A stretch of DNA of 64,000 bases from Devosia psychrophila (GTDB lineage: Bacteria; Pseudomonadota; Alphaproteobacteria; Rhizobiales; Devosiaceae), in assembly GCF_000971275.1 (NCBI RefSeq), contig NZ_LAPV01000093.1, forward strand, positions 124,001-188,000. Reading direction: 5' to 3'. The notes beneath the pieces were generated by a model. It was not told the origin of the DNA. It saw only the letters and a program-made list of their open reading frames with translations, and searched no databases. How positions within the stretch are numbered: position 1 is the stretch's first letter; every line of letters starts with the position of its first letter. Positions 8,232-17,165 of this stretch are shown in pieces. The position numbers were made by a program, and so were the translations under genes.

Positions 8232-9638
8232 CTACTTGATCTTATATGCATCCTTTGCTGCCTGGTAGCTTAGGTGTTTGGCGACATCCCTTGCCGTGGA
8301 TTTCGTGATCCGATTTTCGCCGACCCAGCGGCCGAGGAAACCGCAGACTTCGCGGCGCCAGACGTCGTGGCGAGCCGGGATGGAGAGCAGGGCGCGGGTG
8401 TCATCGTTGAAGCCGGCGAGATTGTAAAAGCCGGCGCTTTCGACGACTTGGTCGAGATAGCGGCGGATGCCCTGCGGGCTATCGTGGAACCACCAGGGCG
8501 GGCCCACCATCAGGCTGGGCCAATAGCCCGCCATGGGTGCCAGTTCACGGGCATAGGTGGTTTCGTCGAGCACGAACATGATGAGGCGCAGGTTGGGCTC
8601 GTTGCCGGCGCGGCCAAGCAGGGCGCGCAGGCCATTGACGTAGTCGGTGGTGCCGGGAATGTCGGCGCCAAGATCGGTGCCACGTTCGGCCATCAGCAGC
8701 GGATCAGTATTGCGGCGGGAGCCGGCATGCATTTGCATGACCATGCCGTCTTCGACCGACAGCAGCGCCATTTCGGTCATCATCTGAGCGCGAAACAGTT
8801 CGGCATCGGCGGCGTCATGCTTGCCGGACAACACCCTGTCGAGCAGGGACTGCCGTTCCGGCGCGGCCAGATCGGCGGTGTTGGCGTTGGGTACGCCATG
8901 GTCGGTGGCGACGGCGCCGAAGCGGCGGAAATATTCGCGGCGATTGCGATGGGCGTTGATCAGCCCGGACCAGGTGGAAATGTTCTCCCCGGTGATCTCG
9001 CCGAACTTTTCGAGGTTTTCGACGATGGCCAGCCGGCCTGGATCGGTCACGTCGTCGGGGCGATAGGTGGTGCGGACGCGACCGATGGTGCCATTGGCCT
9101 CCATCTTCTGGTGATGGACCAGCGGATCGAGGGCAAATTCAGTAGTGGCGATGACTTCCACCCTGGCGCGGTCGAGCAGCGCGTGGGGCAGCAGTCCGGG
9201 CGTCGCTAGGGCCGCGTCGATGGTGTCGTAGATGGCGTCTGCGGTTTCGGCCGAGAGCTCGTCTTTGATGCCGAAGGCCCAATCGAGGGAGTGATCGACC
9301 CAGGTCTTGGACGGGGTGCCGGCAAACAGATGATAGTTAGCGGCGAACAGACGCCAGGCGGCACGTGCCTCGGCTACCGGCTTGCCATCCTTGCGAGGGA
9401 CGCCGAGGTCGTCATAGCCGAGGCCACGGCTGCGCAGCATGCGAAGCACGTAATGATCGGGCGTGAGAAACAGCGCCGCCGGATTGGTAAAGCGCTGGTT
9501 ATCGGCAAACCAGGACGGATCGGTATGCCCATGCGGGCAGATCAGCGGCAGGTCGCGAACTTCGGGATAGAGCTCGCTCGCAACGGATTTGGCGGGCTCG
9601 GAAGCGGGGAACAGGCGGTCTGGGTGCAAGTGGGTCAT
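8232..9638 (-). CDS. uxaC: Glucuronate/galacturonate isomerase
   Basis: 468 residues, standard for UxaC. It converts D-glucuronate to D-fructuronate and D-galacturonate to D-tagaturonate at the start of uronate breakdown. The metal-binding amidohydrolase-like motif LICPHGHTDPSWFA is near the N-terminus. KTWVDHSLDWAFGI, MVMQMHAGSRRNTDP, MVGPPWWFHDSPQGIRRYL and the C-terminal GFNDDTRALLSIPARHDVWRR match the family. ATG at 9638 (MTHLHPDRLFPA) is chosen over 9677 because homologues begin with this segment. No other uronate gene is nearby, so it is an orphan here. The upstream AT-rich stretch near 9690-9720 probably holds the promoter. Confidence 0.93.
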   Translation of the reverse strand: MTHLHPDRLFPASEPAKSVASELYPEVRDLPLICPHGHTDPSWFADNQRFTNPAALFLTPDHYVLRMLRSRGLGYDDLGVPRKDGKPVAEARAAWRLFAANYHLFAGTPSKTWVDHSLDWAFGIKDELSAETADAIYDTIDAALATPGLLPHALLDRARVEVIATTEFALDPLVHHQKMEANGTIGRVRTTYRPDDVTDPGRLAIVENLEKFGEITGENISTWSGLINAHRNRREYFRRFGAVATDHGVPNANTADLAAPERQSLLDRVLSGKHDAADAELFRAQMMTEMALLSVEDGMVMQMHAGSRRNTDPLLMAERGTDLGADIPGTTDYVNGLRALLGRAGNEPNLRLIMFVLDETTYARELAPMAGYWPSLMVGPPWWFHDSPQGIRRYLDQVVESAGFYNLAGFNDDTRALLSIPARHDVWRREVCGFLGRWVGENRITKSTARDVAKHLSYQAAKDAYKIK

Positions 9639-9855
9639 GAAGCGGTTTTGCCATGATCCGAAGCGCAGATCAATCATCTTCCATACAAGATAGCAGCCTA
9701 TGGCATTTTATGTAAATTAACCGCGACTGCAGGTTTGCATTCGTGGCTGAGGCAAGCGGGATTAGCTTGCCCTGACGGGTGAGAACCAGCGCAATGCGGC
9801 TGCCCAAAGGTCTGGCAATGGATGATTTTCGGCCGGCGACCAAGGGATAATCCGA

Positions 9856-10020
9856 ATGGCAATTGTTGACACGGACGAGGATGGCACGATCGAAGCGGTT
9901 CGGCAAAATGCCCGGCTGACAGGCCATGTGCAGAATGCCCAGGTGATGCTTGTGGCCGCAGGAATAGCGGCCTTTAGCATTGTGGCGGTGGCGACAGCCA
10001 TGCTTGCGACGATGCTTTAG
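9856..10020 (+). CDS. Small membrane protein of 54 residues, unknown
   Basis: A short frame with an acidic N-terminus (MAIVDTDEDGTIEAVRQNAR) and a C-terminal hydrophobic segment (VAAGIAAFSIVAVATAML) that could span the membrane once. It fills the gap between uxaC and the response regulator. The ribosome site is weak (AAGGGA 13 bases before ATG). Coding is supported mainly by amphipathic/hydrophobic organisation and codon pattern. Confidence 0.45.
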   Translation: MAIVDTDEDGTIEAVRQNARLTGHVQNAQVMLVAAGIAAFSIVAVATAMLATML

Positions 10021-10071
10021 ACAGGGACGCCTTATAGCTCTAGGGTGCGCCGGGGAGAACACCGGCCGCCC

Positions 10072-10743
10072 ATGCGAATCCTGCTCGTCGAAGACAATGA
10101 AGACCTGGGCGAGGCGATAGAAAAACGCCTGCGCAACGCTGGCCATTCGGTGGAATGGGTGCGCGACGGCAATGACGTTGTATCGGCTGCCGAAGGTGAC
10201 GATTTCGATGCGGTGGCGCTCGACCTGATGCTGCCCAATCGCGATGGTATCGGGCTGATCGCGGAACTGCGCCGGCGCAAGTTCAATGCGCCTATTCTCG
10301 TCATCACCGCCCGTTCCGAAATCGACGACAAGGTAAGCCTGCTCGATCTTGGTGCGGATGATTATCTGGTCAAGCCGTTCGACCTGCGCGAGTTGGAAGC
10401 GCGGCTGCGGGCGCTGATCCGGCGGACGGGCGGGCAGACGTCTAGCTTGCTGGCAGTGGGCAATCTCGAAATGGATCTGGCCGGGCTCAATGCGAGCGTC
10501 GCAGGCAAGTCGCTGGAACTGGGGCGGCGAGAATTCCGGCTGCTGGAAATATTGGTGACCAATGTGGGCAAGGTGGTGCCAAAGGAGCGGCTGATGAACC
10601 AGCTGTTCAACTTCGACGAGGCGGTGTCGGTGAACGCACTAGAGCTTCACATCTCGCGGCTACGCAAGAAGCTTGAAGCGGCGAGCGTGGAAATCGGCAC
10701 CGTGCGCGGGGTTGGCTATGTGGTGCGGGTGCCGCATGGGTAG
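10072..10743 (+). CDS. OmpR/PhoB-family response regulator (TctD-like)
   Basis: 223 residues: receiver (about 1-115) and winged-helix DNA-binding domain (about 125-220). The receiver has the acidic pair in LLVEDNED, the phospho-accepting Asp in VALDLMLPNRDG, Thr in VITARS and Lys in DYLVKPFDLREL. The output domain has LELGRREFRLLEILVTN and the C-terminal RLRKKLE...TVRGVGYVV wing. ATG at 10072 starts at MRILLVED. The cognate kinase lies about 150 bases downstream across a repeat. The nearby tctCBA operon suggests it controls uptake of a carboxylate, as TctD does in other bacteria; this is inference. Confidence 0.92.
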   Translation: MRILLVEDNEDLGEAIEKRLRNAGHSVEWVRDGNDVVSAAEGDDFDAVALDLMLPNRDGIGLIAELRRRKFNAPILVITARSEIDDKVSLLDLGADDYLVKPFDLRELEARLRALIRRTGGQTSSLLAVGNLEMDLAGLNASVAGKSLELGRREFRLLEILVTNVGKVVPKERLMNQLFNFDEAVSVNALELHISRLRKKLEAASVEIGTVRGVGYVVRVPHG

Positions 10744-10770
10744 GATCGATAGTGCCGCATACACCGCGCG

Positions 10771-10875
10771 GCACCTCCCCCTCGACGGGGGAGGCTGGGT
10801 GGGTGTGCGGAAGCTTCTATTGATATTGTGCGCAGCCGTCCCCCTCCTCAGCCCTCCCAGCAAGGGGGAGGGTGC
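10771..10875. repeat. Intergenic palindromic repeat between regulator and kinase
   Basis: Begins with the stem CCTCCCCCTCGACGGGGGAGG and ends near GCAAGGGGGAGGGTGCTGATCGAG. Same C-rich palindromic style as the elements at 4421 and 6228. It lies inside the two-component operon and could uncouple expression of regulator and kinase. It also supplies a spurious Shine-Dalgarno-like AGGGGGAGG beside the GTG at 10872. Confidence 0.5.
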
Positions 10876-10898
10876 TGATCGAGTTCTTGGCGGGTGCC

Positions 10899-13361
10899 GT
10901 GGCTAACTCGTTCTCCATCAAGCGGCGGATTCTGGCGCTGGCGCTGGCGTTGTTGCTGGCGGCGGCGGTGGTGCTGATCATCTTTATTCGCGACTATTCG
11001 GAGCGAGCGGCGGACCGGGCGTTTGACCGGCTTCTGGCGGCGTCGGCGCTGACCATTGCCGGCGCGGTGCAGGTGGAAGACGACACGGTGATCGTCGAGC
11101 TGCCTTTCGCTTCGTTCGGAATGTTTTCGGGGCGGGACCGGGTGTTCTATGCGGTGGAAAGTCCCGGCGGCGGGGCGGTGACGGGCTATGAGGACCTGTC
11201 GCGCGTGTTGCCGGAAATGACCTCGGCGGGACCGATCTTCCGGGATGCGACCTATCGCGGGGAGTTGGTGCGGGTGGCCAGCGTGGGGCGGCTGACCTCA
11301 TCGGGAAGCGATACCGACTGGGTAACCATTCATGTGGCGGAGACCCAGAGTGAGCGCGAGGCACTGGCGTGGGAAATTCTTAGTAATGCCATCGTGCCGG
11401 TGGTGGCGCTGACGCTGCTGGCGATTGCGCTGGTGTGGTTCGGCATCGGGCGGACGTTTGCGCCACTGGTCCAGCTTGAGCAGGAATTGCGTGGACGGGC
11501 GCCCGATGACCTGTCGCCGCTGGATGTGCCGGTGCCTATGGAGGTGAGCCATCTGGTGTCGGCGTTGAACGGGTTCATGGCGCGGCTGGGCAGTGCGGTG
11601 GAGCGGATGACCGGCCTGGTTGCCGAGGCAGCACATGAGGTGCGCACGCCGCTAGCGTCGTTGCGGGCGCAGGCGGAAGTGGCGATGGACGAGCAGGACC
11701 CAGAGGCGCTGCGGCGGCGGGTGGGGCGCATTCATCAAGGCGCGGCGCAGGCGAGCCAATTGGTGACGCAATTGCTGATGGAAGCGACGATCTCGCACCG
11801 GCTGGAAAACCAGGAGACGGATACTTCGGCGCTTGGGGCGGTGGTGGAGGATGTGCGACAGCGGCTGGACCCGGACCAGGCCGGGCGGCTGATGGTGGAG
11901 CTGCCGGAGGCGGTGAGCGAGGCGCAAATTCGCGGTGATCGGGTGGCGCTGCGGGAGATGGTGCGGAACGTGGTGGATAATGCGCTGGTGTATTCGGAAG
12001 GGCCGGTGGAGATCGGCGGTGTGGTTACCGACGGCGTAGTGACCATGGCGGTAAGCGACCGGGGACCGGGTATTGTCGAGGCTGAAAAGCCGGTGGTGCT
12101 GGAGCGGTTCAAGCGTGGAGCGACCAGTAGCGCCAAGATCGGTTCGGGGCTCGGCCTGTCCATCGTCAAGCGTGTAGCCGAGGCGCATCGCGGGGCGCTG
12201 CGATTGAAGGATAGGGACGGCGGCGGGCTGGTGGTGGAGATCGATCTGCCGCTGCTGGGACGGACCAACAAGGTGGAACAGCTGCGGCGAGCGCTGGGTT
12301 CGCTGTCGGCGCTGGTGCTGTGCCTGTTGCTGGTCGGGTCGCAGGACACCCAGGCGGCGTCGACCAGCTATCCGGCGCCGAATGGCAGCAGCGATACGGT
12401 GCTGACTATTGTGGGGGTGACCGACACGCCGCTGTTTGCGCAGTTCATTGCAGGCTTCCAGACGGTGCGGCCGGATGTGACGGTGATCTACGAGGAGACG
12501 GATTCGCGGCCGCTGTATGACCGGTATCTCGCCGGCGACATGGTGCCGAGGCCCGACCTGCTGGTGAGTTCGGCATCGGATTTGCAGATCAAACTGGCCA
12601 ATGACGGATATGCCATGGCGTATGACAGCCCGTTTCTCGGCGGCCTGCCAGAGTGGGCGCATTGGCGCAACGAGGTGTTTGGCTTCACCTTCGAGCCAGC
12701 GGTGATCATTTATAATCCGGATCGGATCTCAGCCGCAGAAGTGCCGCGCACGCATCTGACGCTGGCAGAAATGCTGGAGACGCAAACCGAGCGGTTTCGC
12801 GGTACGATTGCTACCTATGACATTGCGCTATCGGGCGTGGGCTATCTGCTGGCGTCGCAGGACCAGGTGATTTCATCGAACTTCTGGCGGCTGGCGGCGG
12901 CGTTCGGGCGGGTCAATGCGCAGTTCTCGGGGTCGAGCCCGGCCATTCTCAACGGCGTAGCCGACGGATCGCTGGCGCTTGGATATAATGTGCTGGGTTC
13001 CTATGCCTTTGCGCGCAAGGCGGCGGGGGCCAATATCGAAATCGTGGTGCCGGACGACTACGTGCTGGTGCTGACGCGCTCGATGCTGATCCCGCGCGAT
13101 GCGCCCTACCCTGAGTTGGGCAAGGCGTTCGTCGATTTTGCGCTGTCGCCGCCGGGACAGGCGATTGCGGCGGGACCCACGGCGCTGGGGTCGGTGGTGA
13201 ATGGGACCGTCGGGGAGTGGACCAGCGAGGCGATTGCGGCACGAGGCCGCGGCGTTTTGCAGCCAATAGGGCTGGGACCGGCATTGATGGTGTCGCTGGA
13301 CCAGCAGCGGCGGAAGCGGTTTCTGGATAGCTGGGGCGAGATCGTTTCGCCAAAGCCTTGA
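10899..13361 (+). CDS. Sensor histidine kinase fused to a C-terminal periplasmic solute-binding domain
   Basis: About 820 residues. N-terminal TM helix (RRILALALALLL...), periplasmic sensor region, second TM helix (IVPVVALTLLAIALVWFGI), HAMP-like linker, HisKA with phospho-His in AAHEVRTPLASLRAQ, then HATPase with N box (VRNVVDNALVYSEG), G1 (VSDRGPGI), F box and G2 (GSGLGLSIVKR). This is TctE-like. After the kinase a hydrophobic segment (ALGSLSALVLCLLLVGS) ending TQAAS resembles a signal peptide. It is followed by about 340 residues of a family-1 (Fe3+/AfuA-like) solute-binding protein: TIVGVTDTPLFAQF, RPDLLVSSASDLQ, VIIYNPDRIS. The topology (kinase inside, binding domain outside) is self-consistent. 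An in-frame GTG at 12273 might start the binding protein alone. GTG at 10899 is preferred because the one at 10872 lies in a repeat. Confidence 0.85.
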   Translation: MANSFSIKRRILALALALLLAAAVVLIIFIRDYSERAADRAFDRLLAASALTIAGAVQVEDDTVIVELPFASFGMFSGRDRVFYAVESPGGGAVTGYEDLSRVLPEMTSAGPIFRDATYRGELVRVASVGRLTSSGSDTDWVTIHVAETQSEREALAWEILSNAIVPVVALTLLAIALVWFGIGRTFAPLVQLEQELRGRAPDDLSPLDVPVPMEVSHLVSALNGFMARLGSAVERMTGLVAEAAHEVRTPLASLRAQAEVAMDEQDPEALRRRVGRIHQGAAQASQLVTQLLMEATISHRLENQETDTSALGAVVEDVRQRLDPDQAGRLMVELPEAVSEAQIRGDRVALREMVRNVVDNALVYSEGPVEIGGVVTDGVVTMAVSDRGPGIVEAEKPVVLERFKRGATSSAKIGSGLGLSIVKRVAEAHRGALRLKDRDGGGLVVEIDLPLLGRTNKVEQLRRALGSLSALVLCLLLVGSQDTQAASTSYPAPNGSSDTVLTIVGVTDTPLFAQFIAGFQTVRPDVTVIYEETDSRPLYDRYLAGDMVPRPDLLVSSASDLQIKLANDGYAMAYDSPFLGGLPEWAHWRNEVFGFTFEPAVIIYNPDRISAAEVPRTHLTLAEMLETQTERFRGTIATYDIALSGVGYLLASQDQVISSNFWRLAAAFGRVNAQFSGSSPAILNGVADGSLALGYNVLGSYAFARKAAGANIEIVVPDDYVLVLTRSMLIPRDAPYPELGKAFVDFALSPPGQAIAAGPTALGSVVNGTVGEWTSEAIAARGRGVLQPIGLGPALMVSLDQQRRKRFLDSWGEIVSPKP

Positions 13362-13375
13362 GGAAAGTCCTTTTG

Positions 13376-13488
13376 GGGGTACTCCCACCTCGCCTTCCCT
13401 TGATGAAGAGGAGGAATTCTATCGAGTATTGGGCACCATCCCCCATTCACCGGTCAGGTTCCTTCCTCTTTTCAGGGAGACTGCGTGA
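13376..13488. repeat. Second copy of the 6228 miniature repeat
   Basis: From GGGGGTACTCCCACCTCGCC to about 13488 the sequence aligns base by base with 6228-6342, sharing the GATGA.G.GGAGGAATTC.ATCGAGT..TGGGCAC and CACCGG.CAGGTTCCT segments. The terminal inverted repeats are more decayed here. It follows the kinase/binding-protein gene. The rest of 13489-13720 shows no supportable gene. Confidence 0.6.
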
Positions 13489-13720
13489 GTATTCTTTCTT
13501 TGCTTTCGCACTACGCAGCCATGCGATTAATGCATGGATTCTACGTTCGTCGCATGATTGTCACCTATTTTCGCCATGGAGCGCACTTACCACCCGCTCA
13601 ATTGCACCCACCGCATAGCTGTGGTGCCCTTTTACCCCTACCGGAACCGACGGTATGAGCCCATTTGTCTAGTCATGAAAGCGACCCGGCAATTCGGTTG
13701 GGTCTTTAGAGGAACTGGCC

Positions 13721-13891
13721 ATGAGCACCCCCCGCAAATCTTTTTTTGCAACCCTGAACACCTTCGTTGAAGTCTTCGGCAGCGCTGCTGCCGTGTCCAA
13801 CGCGGTCGAAGGCGGGCGCGCTCCAAAGGCCAAGCACCTCAAGGCCCTCGGTATCGATGCAGTCGCTTTCCGTTCGATCGGCCGGGTTTAA
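13721..13891 (+). CDS. Small basic protein of 56 residues, unknown
   Basis: Reads MSTPRKSFFATLNTFVEVFG..., then an Ala/Val-rich helix, and ends HLKALGIDAVAFRSIGRV. A good ribosome site (AGAGGAAC) lies just upstream and an intrinsic terminator follows at 13952-13991, so it looks like a free-standing short transcription unit. The LKALGID.VAFRSIGR end looks conserved in style, similar to short rhizobial proteins of the DUF1127 type, but assignment is not secure. Confidence 0.6.
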   Translation: MSTPRKSFFATLNTFVEVFGSAAAVSNAVEGGRAPKAKHLKALGIDAVAFRSIGRV

Positions 13892-13951
13892 CCCGACCCG
13901 GCGTCGCGCTTTCCTCCCTGTGGGCGTGGCGCCGATCAGCCGATTGACGTG

Positions 13952-13991
13952 AAAAAGCCCGGATGCCCTGAAAGGGGCGTCCGGGCTTTTT
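13952..13991. terminator. Bidirectional intrinsic terminator
   Basis: AAAAAGCCCGGATGCCCTG and GGGGCGTCCGGGCTTTTT form a long GC-rich stem with an A-run before and a T-run after. It can end the small gene at 13721 on the plus strand and the tctCBA operon on the minus strand. Confidence 0.85.
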
Positions 13992-14005
13992 GCTTTTCCA
14001 GGATA

Positions 14006-15553
14006 TCAGTCTTCGTCGCTCGCCATCTGGGACAGGACGGCGCCCTTGCCGCGAAGGCGGAAGTAGAGCGGGATCAGGACGGCGGCGGCGGCCACGATGT
14101 AAAGCGTGATGGCGATGGGCGTGTGGACCAGAACCATCGGATCGCCCTGGCTGATGGCCAGTGCCCGACGCAATTGCTGTTCGGCCAGCGGGCCCAGGAT
14201 CAGGCCAATGACCACGGGGGCGATCGGGTAACCGAAGCGGCGGAGGCCATAGCCCAGGATGCCGAAAGCCAGCAAGATCAGCAGTTCGAACGAGAACGGG
14301 ATGGGCCCCAGCCGGCCGGACATGGCGCCATTGGCGCCCAGAGTTCCCAGCGTGGCAAAGGTCAGGATGCCAGCATAGAGCCAGGGTCGAGGCACGGTCA
14401 GCAGCTTTACCCAGAGGCCGATCAGCGGCAGGTTGAGCACCAGCAGCATGAAATTGGCGACCAAGAGGCTAGCGATCAGCGACCAGACCAGCGGCGCATT
14501 GTTGGCGAACAACAGCGGCCCGGGCTGCAGGCCGAACTGCTGGAAGCCGGCCAGCATGATGGCGGCGGTGGCGGATGTGGGAAGACCCAGCGTCAGCAAG
14601 GGAACCAGCGTGCCGGCAGCGGAGGCATTGTTGGCGGCTTCGGGGCCGGCGACGCCCTCGATGGCGCCGTGACCGAATTCCTCAGGATGTTTCGCGAGGC
14701 GGCGCTCGGCTGCATAGGAAAAGAAAGTGCCGATTTCGGCGCCACCGGCGGGCATGGCGCCAATTGGGAAGCCGATCAGCGTGCCACGCAGCCAAGGGCC
14801 CCAGGAGCGTTTCCAGTCTTCCAGGGTCATCCACACCGACCCTTTGACGGCCAAGACCTCTTCCTTCATCTGGGTGCGGGACGAGGCGATCGACAGTGTT
14901 TCGCCGATGGCGAACAGCGCGACGGCCAGCGTGGTCACCTCGATGCCGTCGAGCAGATCGGGGATGCCGAAAACCAGACGCGCCTGGCCGGTTTGCAGGT
15001 CGATGCCGATGACGCCAAGGCCGAGGCCGATGAACAAGGCGGTGACGCCGCGCAGCGGGCTATCGCCGAACGCCGCCGAAACGGTGATGAAGGCAAGCAC
15101 CATCAGCGCGAAATAGTCGGCTGGGCCGAAGGATAGCGCGACCTTGACGACCCAGGGGGCGAGAAATGCCAGAGCGATGGTGGCGATCAGGCCGGCGACG
15201 AAGGAGCCGATGGCGGCCGTGGCCAGTGCGGGACCGCCCCTACCCTTGCGGGCCATCTTATTGCCTTCCAGCGCGGTAACGATGGAGGCGCTTTCCCCCG
15301 GCGTATTGAGCAGGATGGAGGTGGTCGAGCCGCCATACATGCCGCCATAGTAGATGCCGGCGAACATGATCAGCGAGCCGGTGGGATCGAGCCGATAGGT
15401 GACGGGCAGCAATAGCGCCACGGTCAGCGCCGGTCCGATGCCGGGCAGCACGCCCACGGCGGTGCCAAGGGTGACGCCCAGCAGCGCATAGAGCAGGTTC
15501 TGCCACTGCAGCGCCGCAACCAGGCCATTGGCCAAAAGACCGAAGGTATCCAT
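14006..15553 (-). CDS. tctA: Tripartite tricarboxylate transporter, large membrane subunit
   Basis: 515 residues with about a dozen membrane segments, matching the TctA length. It opens with [20 protein letters not shown] and contains the conserved [35 protein letters not shown] and [20 protein letters not shown]-type segments typical of TctA. It forms the transport channel of the TTT secondary transporter, working with TctB and the periplasmic TctC to import tri- or dicarboxylates. ATG at 15553 is chosen because the upstream in-frame extension overlaps tctB and is Ser/Cys-rich. Last gene of the tctC-tctB-tctA operon. Confidence 0.93.
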   Translation of the reverse strand: MDTFGLLANGLVAALQWQNLLYALLGVTLGTAVGVLPGIGPALTVALLLPVTYRLDPTGSLIMFAGIYYGGMYGGSTTSILLNTPGESASIVTALEGNKMARKGRGGPALATAAIGSFVAGLIATIALAFLAPWVVKVALSFGPADYFALMVLAFITVSAAFGDSPLRGVTALFIGLGLGVIGIDLQTGQARLVFGIPDLLDGIEVTTLAVALFAIGETLSIASSRTQMKEEVLAVKGSVWMTLEDWKRSWGPWLRGTLIGFPIGAMPAGGAEIGTFFSYAAERRLAKHPEEFGHGAIEGVAGPEAANNASAAGTLVPLLTLGLPTSATAAIMLAGFQQFGLQPGPLLFANNAPLVWSLIASLLVANFMLLVLNLPLIGLWVKLLTVPRPWLYAGILTFATLGTLGANGAMSGRLGPIPFSFELLILLAFGILGYGLRRFGYPIAPVVIGLILGPLAEQQLRRALAISQGDPMVLVHTPIAITLYIVAAAAVLIPLYFRLRGKGAVLSQMASDED

Positions 15554-15569
15554 TACACGCGTCTTTCGA

Positions 15570-16055
15570 TCAGGGAATGAGCCGCTCGAGGGGGCCCATG
15601 GGCAGGGCGAGCTGCAGGCCGCGCGAGAAGATGAACCAGATGACAAAGGCCAGCACGAAGCCGATGGGAATGGTCTGCCACAGCGGGCCACGACCGAAGG
15701 CCTTGGCCGTGAAGGCGAAGAGAATAGCCGTGCCGATGGAGAAACCCGCCCAGCCGAGCAGCAGCATCTGCGCTACCAGCCCCCCGATGATCCACAGCAT
15801 TGGACCGTAATTGTCTTTTTCACGCGCCGGGAACTGGCCACGCCAGGCCGAGAGCGCAGTGCCGATCGACAACAGGACCAGGCCGCCGGCGATCACATAG
15901 GGGAATACCTGCGGGCCAACCTTAGCCTGGATCGGCGGCACCCGCATCATCGAGGTCTGCCAGATGATGACAGCGGCAATCACCGCCAGCACCAGCGCTA
16001 TAAAAAGCGCCGCCCCATCGGGGCGACGCGAGAGATTGGGTTCGCCTAGGCTCAT
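15570..16055 (-). CDS. tctB: Tripartite tricarboxylate transporter, small membrane subunit
   Basis: 161 residues with four hydrophobic segments, the usual TctB design; the family is poorly conserved in sequence. It starts [20 protein letters not shown] and contains [20 protein letters not shown], reminiscent of the TctB G..FFP...g..l motif. Its start overlaps the tctC stop by four bases (ATGA) and tctA begins 16 bases after its end, so all three are one operon. Confidence 0.88.
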   Translation of the reverse strand: MSLGEPNLSRRPDGAALFIALVLAVIAAVIIWQTSMMRVPPIQAKVGPQVFPYVIAGGLVLLSIGTALSAWRGQFPAREKDNYGPMLWIIGGLVAQMLLLGWAGFSIGTAILFAFTAKAFGRGPLWQTIPIGFVLAFVIWFIFSRGLQLALPMGPLERLIP

Positions 16056-16996
16056 TGCACCAAGCCGATTTCTTTCAGAATGGCGGAGGTCGCCTCGGTA
16101 TCGGCCGCGAGCTGCGCGTCGAAATCGGTGCCGCCGAGATACATGTCCTGCCAGCCCTTGGTTGCCAGCGTCTGCTTCCAGGTCGCCGAGCTCACCAGCT
16201 TTTCGATATCGGCGCCAATAGCAGTCTTCTGCTCGTCGGTGATGCCGGGTGCTGCCGCAACCATGCGCCAGTTCTCGACGACGAGATCAACACCCGCTTC
16301 GCCCAGGGTCGGAATCTCCGAACCTTCGAGGCGGGCCGAGCCGGTCGTTGCCAGAGCGCGCAGGTCGCCCGACTTGATCTGGGCATCGAATTCACCGAGG
16401 CCTGAAATGCCGACGGTCACCTGACCACCAAGCACGGCTGCAAGCGCTTCGCCGCCGCCGGAGAAAGCGATATAGTTGACGGTGGTTGGATCGACGCCGA
16501 CGGTCTTGGCAAACAGGCCAGCCGCGATGTGATCGACGCCGCCAGCCGAACCGCCAGCCCAGGAAACCGAGCCGGGATCAGCCTTCAGCTTGGCAATCAG
16601 ATCATCGACAGTCTTGAGTTCGGAAGCGGCCGGCACGACGATGACGTCAGATTCGCCGGTGAGACGGGCGATCGGGGTCACGTTGGCCAGCGAAACGGGC
16701 GAAGCATTGGTCAGCACGGCGCCGACCATCACATAGCCACCGACGATCAGCGCATTGGGATTGGCATTGAACTGGTTGACGAACTGGGCGAGGCCAATAG
16801 TGCCACCGGCGCCAGGAACGTTGGTAACCTGTACATTGCCCGAAATGCCTTCAGCCTGGAGGGCTTCCTGCATCGAGCGGGCAGTCTGGTCCCAACCGCC
16901 GCCGGGGGCAGCGGGGGCCATGATGGTGTAGTCGGCAGCAAAAGCGGGAACAGCAATAGCGCTCGAAATCAGCGCAGCCAAAAGCAGCTTGTTCAT
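16052..16996 (-). CDS. tctC: Tripartite tricarboxylate transporter, periplasmic solute-binding protein
   Basis: 314 residues with a Sec signal peptide ([20 protein letters not shown], cleaved after AFA). The mature protein has the Bug/TctC hallmarks: [53 protein letters not shown] and [17 protein letters not shown]. It captures a carboxylate in the periplasm for TctAB. ATG at 16996 is preceded by GGGAGGA. First gene of the operon; the regulator/kinase pair at 10.1-13.4 kb is the likely controller. Confidence 0.94.
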   Translation of the reverse strand: MNKLLLAALISSAIAVPAFAADYTIMAPAAPGGGWDQTARSMQEALQAEGISGNVQVTNVPGAGGTIGLAQFVNQFNANPNALIVGGYVMVGAVLTNASPVSLANVTPIARLTGESDVIVVPAASELKTVDDLIAKLKADPGSVSWAGGSAGGVDHIAAGLFAKTVGVDPTTVNYIAFSGGGEALAAVLGGQVTVGISGLGEFDAQIKSGDLRALATTGSARLEGSEIPTLGEAGVDLVVENWRMVAAAPGITDEQKTAIGADIEKLVSSATWKQTLATKGWQDMYLGGTDFDAQLAADTEATSAILKEIGLVQ

Positions 16997-17165
16997 AAGT
17001 CCTCCCATGTCATATTCGGAACGTCTCTGCGTTCGTGACACGGACAATAGGCTTCGTCCCTGTCACCGTCCTGTCAGCAAGGCAGATGGGCCGCGTAATC
17101 GGGTTCGACTGAATAATGCCAGCCAGATTGCTCCTGCAGGCCGCCAATTGCAACGGGGCAGACAA

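Noticed and set aside
13358-13618. Frame after the kinase/binding-protein gene
   Set aside because: It overlaps the miniature repeat and reads as basic, Ser/Phe-rich sequence without ribosome site or family.
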